A DNA stretch of 64,000 nt, taken from NCBI RefSeq assembly GCF_030268885.1, contig NZ_BSSA01000006.1, forward strand, positions 186,001-250,000, given 5' to 3'. The DNA is from Kitasatospora phosalacinea (lineage in GTDB: Bacteria > Actinomycetota > Actinomycetes > Streptomycetales > Streptomycetaceae). Below are positions 8,972 through 17,361 of the stretch, in pieces. Position numbers and translations under genes: made by a program. The notes beneath the pieces are model-generated. The model saw only the letters and a list, made by a program, of their open reading frames with translations. It made no database searches and was not told the origin of the DNA. Position 1 is the stretch's first letter; the number at the start of each line of letters is the position of its first letter.

Positions 8972-9015
8972 CGGGGGCTCCGTTCGGGACGGCGGGACGG
9001 ACGTGGACGGGTTCT

Positions 9016-9059
9016 CGGAGGGGCCGGGGGCGTTCTTCCCGGAGGGGCCGGGGGCGTTC
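9016..9059 (-). repeat. 20-bp direct repeat between iron-transport genes
   Basis: CGGAGGGGCCGGGGGCGTTC occurs at 9016-9035 and again at 9040-9059, 24 bp apart. The second copy includes two bases of the permease stop codon. It looks like a local duplication in the intergenic spacer; no function is evident. Confidence 0.6.
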
Positions 9060-10083
9060 ACAGGCGCCCGGCCCGGCGCTGGGTGGCGAGCAGCCAGAGC
9101 AGGTAGCCGCCGCCGAGGACACCGGTGACCACGCCGACCGGCAACTGGCGTTCGCCGAACAGGTGTTGGGCGGCGAAGTCGGCGGTGACCAGCAGTGCGG
9201 CGCCGGTGCACATCGACGCGGCCAGGTTCGGGCCCGGTGAGCGGGTGATCCGGCGGGCCAGCTGGGGGGCGGTCAGGGCCAGGAAGTTGACCGGCCCGGC
9301 GGCCGCCGCGGCCAGCGAGGCGAGCAGCACGGCCGCGCCCAGCAGCACCGTCCGCAGCCGCTCGGGGTGCACGCCCAGGCCGCTCGCCGCGTCGTCGCCC
9401 AGCTCCAGGGCGCGCAGCGCGGGCCCGCAGGCCAGCAGCACCAGCGGGACGAGCACGGCCAGCGCGAGCGCCAGCGGACGGGCCTGCTCCCAGCCGCGGC
9501 CGTCCAGGCTGCCGGTCAGCCAGAGCACCGCGCGGGCGGCGTCCATCAGCTGGGTGCGGGTCAGCAGGTAGCCGTTGACGCCGGTGAGGATCGCGGCCGT
9601 CCCGATGCCGACCAGCACCAGCCGGGCGCCCTGCACGCCGCCGCGCCAGGCCAGCGCGTGGATCAGCGCGCCGGTGACCAGCCCGCCCGCGACCGCGCCG
9701 CCCGCCAGCGCGGCGCTCGACCCGCCCGCGACCACCACCAGCAGCGCGCCGGTGGCCGCGCCCTGGGTGAAGCCGAGGACGTCCGGGCTGCCCAGCGGGT
9801 TGCGCACCAGCGTCTGGAAGAGCGCCCCGGCGAGCGCCAGCGCCGCGCCGACCAGCAGCGCGGTGACGACCCGGGGCAGCCGCAGCTGGTTGACCACGAA
9901 GTCCTCGGCCGCGCCGCCGTTGCCCAGCAGCGCCCGCACCACCTCGCCGGGCGCGATCGGGTAGTCGCCGCGCCCGAGCGCCAGCACCGCGACCGCCGCC
10001 GCGACCGCCAGCGTCCCCGTGCACACGGCCAGCGCCCGCGGCCGGTACCGCACCGAGAACCGGGCCACCCTCAGGGTCTTCAT
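9058..10083 (-). CDS. FecCD-family siderophore permease, second subunit
   Basis: The 341-residue polytopic protein shows the FecCD hallmarks RLPRVVTALLVGAALALAGA (cut here to 20 residues), RNPLGSPDVLGFTQGA and the C-terminal GERQLPVGVVTGVLGGGYLLWLL. About nine to ten membrane spans are expected. Its ATG overlaps the stop of the first permease gene as ATGA, so equal synthesis by translational coupling is likely. Together with the other permease and the ATPase it forms the inner-membrane importer for ferric siderophores received from the lipoprotein encoded divergently. Confidence 0.92.
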   Translation of the reverse strand: MKTLRVARFSVRYRPRALAVCTGTLAVAAAVAVLALGRGDYPIAPGEVVRALLGNGGAAEDFVVNQLRLPRVVTALLVGAALALAGALFQTLVRNPLGSPDVLGFTQGAATGALLVVVAGGSSAALAGGAVAGGLVTGALIHALAWRGGVQGARLVLVGIGTAAILTGVNGYLLTRTQLMDAARAVLWLTGSLDGRGWEQARPLALALAVLVPLVLLACGPALRALELGDDAASGLGVHPERLRTVLLGAAVLLASLAAAAAGPVNFLALTAPQLARRITRSPGPNLAASMCTGAALLVTADFAAQHLFGERQLPVGVVTGVLGGGYLLWLLATQRRAGRL

Positions 10084-11186
10084 GCGCGGGCCTTCCCCCG
10101 TCGTGCGAAGTACAGGAAGAACGGGCCGCCGAGGACGGCCGTGACGATGCCGACCTGCAACTCGCCGGGACGGCCCAGGACGCGGCCCAGGACGTCCGCG
10201 CCGAGCAGCAGGACGGGGGCCAGGACCGCGCAGTACGGCAGCAGCCAGCGCAGGTCGGGGCCGGTGAGGGCGCGGACCAGGTGCGGGACCATCAGGCCGA
10301 CGAAGACGATCGGGCCGCACGCCGCGGTGGCCGCCCCGCACAGCAGGGTGACGGCGGCGATCGCGGCGGCGCGGACCGCGGCCGGGCGGGCCCCCAGCGC
10401 CCGGGCGGCGTCGTCGCCGAGCGCGAGCGCGTTCAGCGGGCGGGCCAGGCCGAGCGCGAGCAGGGCGCCGACCGCGACGAACGGCAGGATGCCGAGCACG
10501 GTGGAGGACTGGGCGCCGGCGAGCGAGCCGACCGTCCAGAAGCGCATCCTGTCGAGCGAGGCGGTGTCCAGCAGCATCACGGCGCTGACGTACGAGTACA
10601 GGGTCGCGTTGAGCGCGGCCCCGGCCAGGGCGAGCCGGGCGGGGGTGGCGCCGCGGCCGCCGCCGACCGCGTACACCAGGACGGAGACCAGGGCGGCGCC
10701 GGCCAGCGCCCACCAGACGTAGCCGGTGAAGGAGGTGACGCCGAGCAGGGCGACGGCGGTGGCGACGGCCGCGGAGGCGCCCGCGTTGATGCCGAGCAGG
10801 CCGGGGTCGGCGAGCGGGTTGCGGGTGAGGGCCTGCATGACGCCGCCGGCCAGGCCGAGCGCGGTGCCCGCGAGCAGCCCGAGCAGGGTGCGGGGCAGGC
10901 GCATCCGGTGGACGACGGTGTAGCCGGGGGCGTCCGGGTCGAGGAGTCCGTGCCAGACCTCGGCGGGGCCCAACTGCTTGGCGCCGAGGCCGAGGCTGAG
11001 CACCAGGACGACGAGCAGCACGAGCAGTCCGGCGGTCAGGCCGAGGGCGCGGGCCGGGCCGCGGCGGGCGGTGGCGGCAGTGACGGCGCCGGGGCCCGGG
11101 TCACGGCCGGGGCCCGGGTCACGGCCGGGGCCTGGGCCCGTACCGGTGTCCGGGCCGGGTATCGGGAGGGAGCCGGTGGTGCTCAA
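10080..11186 (-). CDS. FecCD-family siderophore permease, first subunit
   Basis: The 368-residue permease has the FecCD motifs RLPRTLLGLLAGTALGLAGG, RNPLADPGLLGINAGA and the C-terminal GRPGELQVGIVTAVLGGPFF. A TTG codon at 11186 is chosen as the start because GGAG lies six bases upstream. The first 35 residues are an unusual Gly/Pro/Asp repeat (GPGRDPGPGRDPGPG) before the first membrane span near residue 48. It is the promoter-proximal gene of the leftward iron operon, 64 bp from the iron box. Confidence 0.9.
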   Translation of the reverse strand: MSTTGSLPIPGPDTGTGPGPGRDPGPGRDPGPGAVTAATARRGPARALGLTAGLLVLLVVLVLSLGLGAKQLGPAEVWHGLLDPDAPGYTVVHRMRLPRTLLGLLAGTALGLAGGVMQALTRNPLADPGLLGINAGASAAVATAVALLGVTSFTGYVWWALAGAALVSVLVYAVGGGRGATPARLALAGAALNATLYSYVSAVMLLDTASLDRMRFWTVGSLAGAQSSTVLGILPFVAVGALLALGLARPLNALALGDDAARALGARPAAVRAAAIAAVTLLCGAATAACGPIVFVGLMVPHLVRALTGPDLRWLLPYCAVLAPVLLLGADVLGRVLGRPGELQVGIVTAVLGGPFFLYFARRGKARA

Positions 11187-11249
11187 GGGTGCTCCGGATC
11201 GGTCGGGGGACGGGTCGGCGGGCCCCGGGGGGGCTCTCCGTGCCGCAAC

Positions 11250-11268
11250 TTAGGTTAGGTTAACCTAC
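11250..11268. promoter_or_regulatory. Iron box (DmdR1/IdeR-type operator)
   Basis: TTAGGTTAGGTTAACCTAC matches 17 of 19 positions of the actinobacterial iron-box consensus TTAGGTTAGGCTAACCTAA. It lies between the divergent permease and lipoprotein genes, so one bound dimer pair could repress both units when iron is replete. The match is seen directly; the regulator (DmdR1/IdeR) is inferred from the family. Confidence 0.88.
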
Positions 11269-11363
11269 GTACGCCCGGCGGCCGCCGCCGGGTGCCGCAC
11301 CCCGGCACTCCCGTCGACGTGCCGCTCCCCCCTGCCCCGAAGCGCCCGAACCGAGGTACCGCC

Positions 11364-12407
11364 ATGTCGCCTTCCCCCCGCCTGACCCGCCGCGGCCTGC
11401 TCGCCGCGGGCGGAGCCACCGCCCTCGGCGCGGTGCTCGCCGCCTGCGGCTCCTCCGGCGACAAGGCGTCCGGCGGGTCGGGGTCCGGCTCCGGGGACGC
11501 CGCGGCCGGCGGCCCGTGGACCTTCACCGACGACCGTCCGCAGACCGTCACCGCGAAGACCACCCCCACCCGGGTGGTCGCCTTCACCGGCGCCGCCGCC
11601 GCGCTCGCCGACTTCGGCCTGGACCGGCAACTGGTCGGCGTCTTCGGCGAGACCAAGGCCGCCGACGGCAAGGCCGACCCGCAGGCCGGCAGCCTCGACG
11701 TGAACAGGATCGAGATCATCGGCAACGCCTGGGGCGAGTTCTCGATCGAGAAGTACGCGGCGCTGCGCCCCGAGCTGCTGGTGACCCACATGTACGACCC
11801 GGGCGCGTACTGGTACGTGCCGGACGAGTCCAAGGACAAGATCCTGCAGCTGGCCCCGCAGGCCCTGGTCTCCACCGGCCGGGTCACCATCACCCAGCCG
11901 ATCGAGCACTACGCCAGGCTCGCCGAGTCGCTGGGCGCCGACCTCGGGGCGGCGAAGGTGGTCGACGCCAAGGCCCGCTTCGAGAAGGCCTCCGAGGAGC
12001 TGCGGCAGGCCGTCAAGGCGGCGGGCGGCGTCAAGGTGATGGCCTGCTCCGGCAGCGCCGACCTGTTCTACGTCTCCAACCCGAAGATCTCCTGCGACCT
12101 GATCTACTTCGCCGAACTGGGCGTCGAGTTCGTCCAGCCGGAGAAGACCGACGGCGGCGACTACTACGAGGGCCTGAGCTGGGAGAACGCCGGCAAGTAC
12201 CCGGCCGACCTGCTGCTGCTCGACCAGCGCTCCACCGCCCTCCAGCCCAAGGACCTGGCCGCCAAGCCCTCCTGGGGCCAGCTGCCCGCCGTCAAGGCCG
12301 GACAGATCACCCCCTGGGACGCGGTGCCGCGCTTCTCGTACGCCGGGTTCGCCCCGCTGGTCGAGCGGCTGACCGCCGCGATCCAGAAGTCCCGCAAGCT
12401 GAGCTGA
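11364..12407 (+). CDS. Siderophore-binding lipoprotein of an iron ABC transporter
   Basis: The 347-residue protein starts with a twin-arginine-like lipoprotein signal (RLTRRGLLAAGG, then LGAVLAAC, lipidated Cys28). After a Gly/Ser linker comes a periplasmic-binding-protein type III domain with TTPTRVVAFTGAAAALADFG and a typical helical backbone. It delivers ferric siderophore to the FecCD permeases encoded divergently. The ATG at 11364 follows CCGAGG and directly yields the signal peptide, so the longer in-frame start at 11292 is rejected. The iron box lies 95 bp upstream. The ligand class (hydroxamate or other) cannot be read from the sequence. Confidence 0.9.
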   Translation: MSPSPRLTRRGLLAAGGATALGAVLAACGSSGDKASGGSGSGSGDAAAGGPWTFTDDRPQTVTAKTTPTRVVAFTGAAAALADFGLDRQLVGVFGETKAADGKADPQAGSLDVNRIEIIGNAWGEFSIEKYAALRPELLVTHMYDPGAYWYVPDESKDKILQLAPQALVSTGRVTITQPIEHYARLAESLGADLGAAKVVDAKARFEKASEELRQAVKAAGGVKVMACSGSADLFYVSNPKISCDLIYFAELGVEFVQPEKTDGGDYYEGLSWENAGKYPADLLLLDQRSTALQPKDLAAKPSWGQLPAVKAGQITPWDAVPRFSYAGFAPLVERLTAAIQKSRKLS

Positions 12408-12418
12408 AGGGCCGTCCG

Positions 12419-13378
12419 ATGACCGACCGGGCTCCGGTCCAGGAGTACGACTTCTTCCCCGCCCGGGTGGTGCGCACCCGTCGGCTCGGCCCGACCGTGC
12501 TGCGGGTCACCTTCGGCGGCGAGGCGCTGCGCTCGTTCGCGAGCGGCGGGCGCGACCAGTCCTTCTCGCTGTTCCTGCCGCAGCCCGGCCAGGACGAGCC
12601 GAACCTCCCGTACCGGGAGGGCGAGGGCTGGTTCGCCGCCTGGCGGGCGATCCCGGCGGACGAGCGGGCCGTGATGCGCTCCTACACGATCCGCGCGCAG
12701 CGGGGCGGTGACGGTCAACCGCCGGAGGTCGACGTCGACTTCGCGCTGCACGGGGTCGGGACGGGCGGTTCCGGCACCGGCACCGGCACCGGCGGTGCGA
12801 GCGTCGGCACCGCCTCGGACGGCCGCCCGCCCGCCGGGCCGGCCTCCGGACCGGTCACCGGACCGCCCGCCGGACCGGCCGCCGCCTGGGCCGCCGCGGC
12901 GGTGCCCGGCGCGCGGGTGGTGCTGCTCGGCCCGACCGTCGCCGACAACCGCTCGGTGTCCTTCCGGCCGCCCGCGGACGCCGACTTCGTGCTGCTGCTG
13001 GCCGACGAGACGGCGCTGCCCGCGGTCGGCGGCATCCTGGAGTGGCTGCCGACCGGCACCCGCGCACTGGTCTGGATCGAGGTGCCGCACGCCGCCGACA
13101 TCCAGGACCTGCCCGCCCCCGACGGCGTCGAGCTCACCTGGCTGGTCCGCGCCCCCGGCGCCCCCTCCGGCCTGCTGCCCGCCCTGCGGGCGGCCGAACT
13201 GCCCGACGGCGCCCCGTACGCGTGGATCGCCGGGGAGTCCGGCACCGTCAAGGAACTGCGTCGGCACCTGGTGCGCGAGCGCGGCGTCGACCGGCGGGCG
13301 GTGACCTTCTCCGGCTACTGGCGGCGCGGCGCGTCCGAGGACCGGCTGCGCGAGGAGGCGTACGCCGAGCCGTCCTGA
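12419..13378 (+). CDS. Siderophore-interacting protein (FAD-dependent ferric-siderophore reductase)
   Basis: The 319-residue protein belongs to the SIP family: FAD-binding motif MRSYTIR (86-92), then a NAD(P)H-binding half with [20 protein letters not shown] and the C-terminal [10 protein letters not shown]. It releases iron from imported siderophore by reduction in the cytoplasm. The gene begins 11 bp after the lipoprotein stop with AAGGG as ribosome binding site, so the two form one operon. Residues about 113-160 are a Gly/Thr/Ser/Pro-rich insert ([25 protein letters not shown]) within the FAD domain, longer than I expect for the family. Confidence 0.9.
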   Translation: MTDRAPVQEYDFFPARVVRTRRLGPTVLRVTFGGEALRSFASGGRDQSFSLFLPQPGQDEPNLPYREGEGWFAAWRAIPADERAVMRSYTIRAQRGGDGQPPEVDVDFALHGVGTGGSGTGTGTGGASVGTASDGRPPAGPASGPVTGPPAGPAAAWAAAAVPGARVVLLGPTVADNRSVSFRPPADADFVLLLADETALPAVGGILEWLPTGTRALVWIEVPHAADIQDLPAPDGVELTWLVRAPGAPSGLLPALRAAELPDGAPYAWIAGESGTVKELRRHLVRERGVDRRAVTFSGYWRRGASEDRLREEAYAEPS

Positions 13379-13391
13379 CTCCCGCTCCGCC

Positions 13392-13433
13392 GCGAAGGCC
13401 CGCCCGGGTTCCCGTTCCCGGGCGGGCCTTCGC
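13392..13433 (+). terminator. Strong hairpin terminator after the siderophore reductase gene
   Basis: A 17-bp perfect stem (GCGAAGGCCCGCCCGGG and its complement) closes an 8-nt loop directly behind the stop codon. It lacks a U-tract, which is usual for actinobacterial terminators. It ends the lipoprotein-reductase operon. Short GGCGTACGGCGACC-type tandem repeats follow at about 13440-13486. Confidence 0.85.
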
Positions 13434-13575
13434 CGTGCGGCGACCGGCGAGCGTCGACCGGCGTACGGCGACCGGCGTACGGCGACGCCGTGCGGTGACA
13501 CGGGGCCATCCGAAGCCATCCGGGGCCACCGGGGGCCATGTGACGACACCGAGCCTTAATGACCCATCATCGCTT

Positions 13576-13592
13576 CTGCAAGTTATGTGCAA
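13576..13592. promoter_or_regulatory. Nur-box-like operator upstream of sodF
   Basis: CTGCAAGTTATGTGCAA fits the Nur consensus tTGCaa-N5-ttGCAA with two mismatches at the weakly conserved positions. It lies 53 bp ahead of the superoxide dismutase start, in an AT-rich promoter patch. In Streptomyces coelicolor the nickel-binding Fur homologue Nur represses sodF when nickel is available; the same control is inferred here. Confidence 0.65.
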
Positions 13593-13644
13593 TAAGGTGT
13601 CACTCGCAACTGACCCTCCGTCGAACGAGAAGGGCTGCTCCGCC

Positions 13645-14244
13645 ATGGGTGCCTACACGCTGCCTGACCTGCCGTACGACTACTCCGCCCTGGAGCGGGC
13701 GATGTCCGCTGAGATCCTCGAACTGCACCACTCCAAGCACCACTTGGCGTACGTCAACGGCGCCAACTCGACCCTCGACCAGCTCGCCGAGGCCCGCGAC
13801 AAGGAGCAGTTCGGCGCCTTGGTCGGCCTGCAGAAGACCCTGGCCTTCCACCTCTCCGGCCACGTCCTGCACTCGCTGTTCTGGGAGAACCTCTCCCCCG
13901 ACGGCGGCGACCGCCCCGACGGCGCCCTCGCCGACGCCATCACCGAGCACTTCGGCAGCTTCGACGCCTTCCGGCAGCAGCTCACCGCCGCCACCGTCGG
14001 CGTCCAGGGCTCCGGCTGGGGCATCCTCTCCTGGGAGCCGCTCGGCAAGCGCCTGATCGTCGAGCAGGTCTACGACCACCACGGCAACGTCGGCCAGGGC
14101 AGCGTCCCGCTGCTCGCCTTCGACGCCTGGGAGCACGCCTACTACCTGCAGTACCGCAACGTCCGCCCCGACTACGTCACCCGCCTCTGGGACGTCGTCA
14201 ACTGGCAGGACGTCAGCGCCCGTTACGCCGCCACCCAGGGCTGA
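13645..14244 (+). CDS. sodF: Iron-type superoxide dismutase
   Basis: The 199-residue protein is a full-length Fe/Mn superoxide dismutase. The metal ligands are His28 (in [15 protein letters not shown]), His76 (in LHSLFW), Asp160 and His164 (in [12 protein letters not shown]). It converts superoxide to oxygen and peroxide in the cytoplasm. The Streptomyces gene of this type is usually the iron(-zinc) enzyme SodF, used when the nickel enzyme SodN cannot be made. The ATG follows AGAAGGG. The Nur-like box upstream supports this identity. The choice of iron rather than manganese is inferred from context. Confidence 0.93.
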   Translation: MGAYTLPDLPYDYSALERAMSAEILELHHSKHHLAYVNGANSTLDQLAEARDKEQFGALVGLQKTLAFHLSGHVLHSLFWENLSPDGGDRPDGALADAITEHFGSFDAFRQQLTAATVGVQGSGWGILSWEPLGKRLIVEQVYDHHGNVGQGSVPLLAFDAWEHAYYLQYRNVRPDYVTRLWDVVNWQDVSARYAATQG

Positions 14245-14266
14245 CGGGCCCGGCGGTCTCCGGCCC

Positions 14267-14331
14267 CGGGTGGGGCGTCACGCCGAGCCACGCCGGGGGC
14301 CGCCGGGGGCCGCCGGGGGCCGCCCCACCCG
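14267..14331. terminator. Possible terminator hairpin with triplicated 10-bp loop repeat
   Basis: CGGGTGGGGCG (14267-14277) pairs with CGCCCCACCCG (14321-14331). The 43-nt loop contains three head-to-tail copies of CGCCGGGGGC (14291-14320). It sits between the convergent sodF and reductase genes and could stop transcription both ways. Confidence 0.5.
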
Positions 14332-14336
14332 AGGGC

Positions 14337-15206
14337 TCAGCGGAAGGCCGACAGCGCCCCCGCCGCCCAGTCGGCGAACGTCCGCGCCGGACGGCCCAGC
14401 ACCCGCTCGACGTCCGGCCGGACCGCGGACTCCTCGGGCAGCGGCGCGCCCAGCACCTCCAGCGTGCCGTCGGCGACCTGCGGCGGCATGAACCGCACCA
14501 GGTGGGCGTACGCCTGCTCGCGGCTCTGCTCCACGAACTCGACCTTCTCACCGAGGAGTTCGCCCAACAGCTCGGCCTGGCGGCGCGGGGTGACGGCCTC
14601 CGGGCCGGTCAGCGCGTACACCCGGCCCACGTGCTCGTCCGCGGCGTCCCCGTCCCCTTCCCCGGAGCGCAGTGCCGCCGCCGCGACGGCCGCCACGTCC
14701 GCCGGGTCCAGCACCGGCATCGCGACCCCGCCGAACGGTGCGAACACCGTACGCCGGGCGCGCACCGACTCCGCCCAGGCGAAGGTGTTGGACGCGAACG
14801 GGCCCGGCCGCAGCACCGTCCACGGCAGGCCGCTACCGCGCACCGCCGCCTCGAACTCGCCCATCCGTCCGTGCCAGCGCTCCGCGGGCCGGGTCGCGGT
14901 GATCAGCGAGGAGAGCAGCACCACCCGGCGCACCCCCGCCGCCGCGACCACCTCCAGCAGCTCCGCGGCCGGCGCCCCCGGCGCGTTCAACTCCGGCGCC
15001 AGCATGAGGAACAGGGCCCGCGCACCCGCCAGCGCCGACCGCAGCCCGGCGAAATCCGCCAGGTCCGCCCGGACCGGGCGCACCCCGTCCGGCAGTTCCT
15101 CGGCCGTCACGCTCCGGGAGAGCGCGACCACCTGCTCCCCCGCCGCCGCCAACTCCGCGACCAGCGGCCGACCGACGTTCCCGGTCGCCCCCACCACCAC
15201 GATCAT
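14337..15206 (-). CDS. NmrA-like NAD(P)H-binding protein (quinone-oxidoreductase type), copy 1
   Basis: The 289-residue protein opens with a Rossmann dinucleotide-binding loop, MIVVVGATGNVGR (GATGNVG at 6-12), and continues as an atypical short-chain dehydrogenase of the NmrA/QOR2 type, with VVLLSSLIT and WTVLRPGPFASN. Such proteins bind NAD(P)H and reduce small electrophiles or act as redox sensors. The ATG follows AAAAGGGAG. It is divergent from an HxlR regulator gene across a 130-bp region holding a 41-bp operator-like element. A close paralogue lies at 20281-21126 (shared PLPEE, DVER.LGRPAR.FADWA). Confidence 0.85.
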   Translation of the reverse strand: MIVVVGATGNVGRPLVAELAAAGEQVVALSRSVTAEELPDGVRPVRADLADFAGLRSALAGARALFLMLAPELNAPGAPAAELLEVVAAAGVRRVVLLSSLITATRPAERWHGRMGEFEAAVRGSGLPWTVLRPGPFASNTFAWAESVRARRTVFAPFGGVAMPVLDPADVAAVAAAALRSGEGDGDAADEHVGRVYALTGPEAVTPRRQAELLGELLGEKVEFVEQSREQAYAHLVRFMPPQVADGTLEVLGAPLPEESAVRPDVERVLGRPARTFADWAAGALSAFR

Positions 15207-15279
15207 CTGCCAACAACTCCCTTTTATTTCATGCCAGTTGAGGCAACACCCGCACCGTCCGGGCGTTCGCCACCGCGAA

Positions 15280-15320
15280 GCTAGCACCCCGAGGACACTA
15301 GGTACCCAGACGAAAGCCGC
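15280..15320. promoter_or_regulatory. HxlR-type operator element, copy A
   Basis: This is one of three 41-bp elements in the window with the same order and spacing: GCTAGCA at the left, TAGGTACC in the centre, AGACGAAAGC at the right. It begins 74 bp from the reductase start on the minus strand and ends 16 bp before the HxlR start on the plus strand. Read on the minus strand a TAGTGT hexamer could be a -10 box, with GGTACC just upstream of it. Recurrence is seen directly; HxlR binding is inferred. Confidence 0.75.
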
Positions 15321-15336
15321 TACCCGAGGAGCCCCC

Positions 15337-15684
15337 GTGCCGCCCCGCCCCTGCCCCGTCGCCGCCGCCGTCGACCTCGTCCACAGCCGCTGGACCACCC
15401 CCGTCCTGTGGAACCTCGACCACCGCGGCCCGCTCCGCTTCAGCCAACTGCAGCGCCACATCGGCGACATCAGCCCCAAGACGCTCACCGAACGCCTGCG
15501 CCACCTCGAACGCCACGGCCTGGTCACCCGCACGTACCACCCCGAGATCCCGCCCCGGGTCGAGTACGCGATCACCCCGCTCGGCCGCAGCCTCGCCCCG
15601 CTCTTCACCGCCCTCACCGCCTGGCAGGACCGGCACCTGCCCGCCGTCGAAGCCGCCCGCCGCGCCTACGACGCCGCCGACTGA
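15337..15684 (+). CDS. HxlR-family transcriptional regulator 1
   Basis: The 115-residue winged-helix protein has the HxlR pattern: CPVAAAVDLVHSRWTTPVLW, RFSQLQRHIGDISPKTLTERLRHLE (split here: RFSQLQRHIGDISPK, then TLTERLRHLE), VTRTYHPEIPPRVEYAITPLG. HxlR proteins act as dimers and often sense electrophiles through an N-terminal cysteine; Cys6 is in the usual place. The GTG start follows CGAGGAG. The gene is divergent from the NmrA-like reductase, its likely target, and its last 19 bases overlap the convergent MFS gene end. Confidence 0.9.
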   Translation: MPPRPCPVAAAVDLVHSRWTTPVLWNLDHRGPLRFSQLQRHIGDISPKTLTERLRHLERHGLVTRTYHPEIPPRVEYAITPLGRSLAPLFTALTAWQDRHLPAVEAARRAYDAAD

Positions 15685-17123
15685 GACCTCGACCGCCGCC
15701 CCTGCCGCAGCACTCGCCCCGCGAGCACCGCTCCGCACAGGAAGGCACCCGCCGCGACCAGTGCCGAGGCGTGCAGCCCACGCACCGGGCCCAGGCCGCC
15801 CGTCAGGGTGCCGAACAGCGCCACGCCGAGCGAACTGCCCACCTGACGCGAGACGTTGAACACCGCCGAAGCCGTCCCCGCCACGGCCGACGGGGCCGCC
15901 TCCAACACCGCGACGGTGGCCGCGACCACGGTCACCGGCGTCGCCAGGCCGGTCGCCGCCAGCGCGAACAGCAGCACCGGGTAGGGCGTCTCCGGCCCCG
16001 CCACCAGCCAGCCCAGGAACCCGGCCGCCCCCAGCCCCAGCGCCCCCGCCATCGGCGGGTAGGGGCCGTACCGGGCCGCCAGCCGACTCGACAGCGGGGC
16101 CGCGAGCAGGCCCATCCCCACCGAGGGCAGCAGCGCCAGCCCGGCACCCAACGACCCGTATCCGCGCACCAGTTGGAAGTGCAGCGTCAGTACGTACAGC
16201 ATCCCGTAGTAACCCAGACTGAGCAGCAGACCGACGACGTCCACCGCGGCGAGCCGCCCGTCCCGCAGCAGCGCGGGCGGCAGCAGCGGCGCCCGGCCGC
16301 CCCGACCCGCCGCCGAGCGCCGCTCCAACCACCACTCCACCCGGACGAACCCGGCCAGTGCCACCGCCCCCACCCCGAAGGCCGCCAGCACCCACGGCGA
16401 GCCCCAGCCCCGCGCGCCCGCCTCGTTCACTCCGCCGACCAGGGCCACCAGCCCGGCCACACCCAGCAGTTGGCCCGCCGGGTCACCCCGCCGCCCCGAC
16501 CGGCCCGGCCGTCCTGCCACCGACGGGCGGACGTACCGGCAGGTCAGCACCGCTCCCAGCACTGCGACCGGCAGGTTCACCCAGAACACCCACCGCCAGC
16601 CCAGCCCGGCGACCAGGAGCCCGCCCACCGCGGGCCCGGCCCCGAACGCCACCGCCGAGACCAGCCCCCACACCCCCACCGCCCGAGCCCGCAACGCTCC
16701 GTCCGGATACGCCGCCCGCAGCAGCGCGAACGACGCCGGCACCAGCAGCGCCGCCCCCGCCCCCTGCCCGAACCGGGCCCCCACCAGCACCGCCCCCGAC
16801 GGAGCCGCCGCGCACCCCGCCGACGCCACCGCGAACGACCCCAGCCCCGCCAGGTACAGCCTCCGGTGCCCGAACCGGTCACCGAGCCCCCCACCGAGCA
16901 ACAGCAGCCCCGCGAACACCGTGCTGTACCCGTCCACCACCCACTGCAGCCCTGCCGCCCCCACCCCCAACGAGGCCCGCACCCCCGGCCCCGCCACGTT
17001 CACCACCGTCACGTCGAGCATCACCAGGAAGTGCCCCAGGCTCAACGCGACCAGCGGCGGCAGCACGAGCCGCTCCACCGGCGGCCTGACGGGGGACGCG
17101 AGCACCTGCGGTACGGAAGTCAT
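15666..17123 (-). CDS. MFS efflux transporter (DHA2, EmrB/QacA type) 1
   Basis: The 485-residue protein has the DHA2 signatures LDVTVVNVAGPGVRASLG in helix 1, GGLGDRFGHRRLYL as motif A and GPAVGGLLVAGLGWRWVFWV as motif C, with about 14 membrane spans. It should export a toxic or self-made small molecule by proton exchange. The ATG at 17123 has only a weak ribosome binding site. It is divergent from an ArsR-type regulator, with four 24-bp dyads between them, so local repression relieved by the substrate is likely. The gene end overlaps the HxlR gene tail-to-tail. Confidence 0.9.
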   Translation of the reverse strand: MTSVPQVLASPVRPPVERLVLPPLVALSLGHFLVMLDVTVVNVAGPGVRASLGVGAAGLQWVVDGYSTVFAGLLLLGGGLGDRFGHRRLYLAGLGSFAVASAGCAAAPSGAVLVGARFGQGAGAALLVPASFALLRAAYPDGALRARAVGVWGLVSAVAFGAGPAVGGLLVAGLGWRWVFWVNLPVAVLGAVLTCRYVRPSVAGRPGRSGRRGDPAGQLLGVAGLVALVGGVNEAGARGWGSPWVLAAFGVGAVALAGFVRVEWWLERRSAAGRGGRAPLLPPALLRDGRLAAVDVVGLLLSLGYYGMLYVLTLHFQLVRGYGSLGAGLALLPSVGMGLLAAPLSSRLAARYGPYPPMAGALGLGAAGFLGWLVAGPETPYPVLLFALAATGLATPVTVVAATVAVLEAAPSAVAGTASAVFNVSRQVGSSLGVALFGTLTGGLGPVRGLHASALVAAGAFLCGAVLAGRVLRQGRRSRSQSAAS

Positions 17124-17144
17124 GACGGCAGTCTCGGGCCGGAA

Positions 17145-17342
17145 CACTTCGCTGCCCGGCGAACTGTGCTCGCCTCCGGAGAAGCGGCGGCCCGCCAGCA
17201 CACTTCGCGGTCCAACGAACCGTGCCCGCCGCGAGCAGGACTGCGATTCCGCCCGCCACACTTCGCTGTCCAGCGAACCGTGCCCGCTCCGAGAAGAGCG
17301 GCAATCCCCGACACGGAACACTTCGCCGTCCAACGAACCGTG
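17145..17342. repeat. Four copies of a 24-bp operator-like dyad
   Basis: Copies lie at 17145-17168, 17201-17224, 17259-17282 and 17319-17342, all of the form CACTTCGCxGyCCrrCGAACyGTG. Copy 3 contains a perfect TTCGCT-GTCC-AGCGAA dyad; copy 1 has 5-bp arms and copies 2 and 4 have 4-bp arms (TTCG/CGAA). Spacings between starts are 56, 58 and 60 bp. Copy 1 lies 22 bp from the MFS start and copy 4 ends 20 bp before the ArsR start, so the array fills the whole divergent promoter region. Binding by the ArsR protein is inferred. Confidence 0.85.
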
Positions 17343-17361
17343 CCCGCCCTAAGCTGACCTT

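Noticed and set aside
8153..13378. Siderophore biosynthesis cluster
   Set aside because: Only uptake and reduction genes are present; there is no NRPS or NIS synthetase.
17145..17342. The four repeats as a CRISPR array
   Set aside because: Units are 24-bp imperfect dyads with uneven copies, only four of them, in a divergent promoter with no cas genes. They fit operators.
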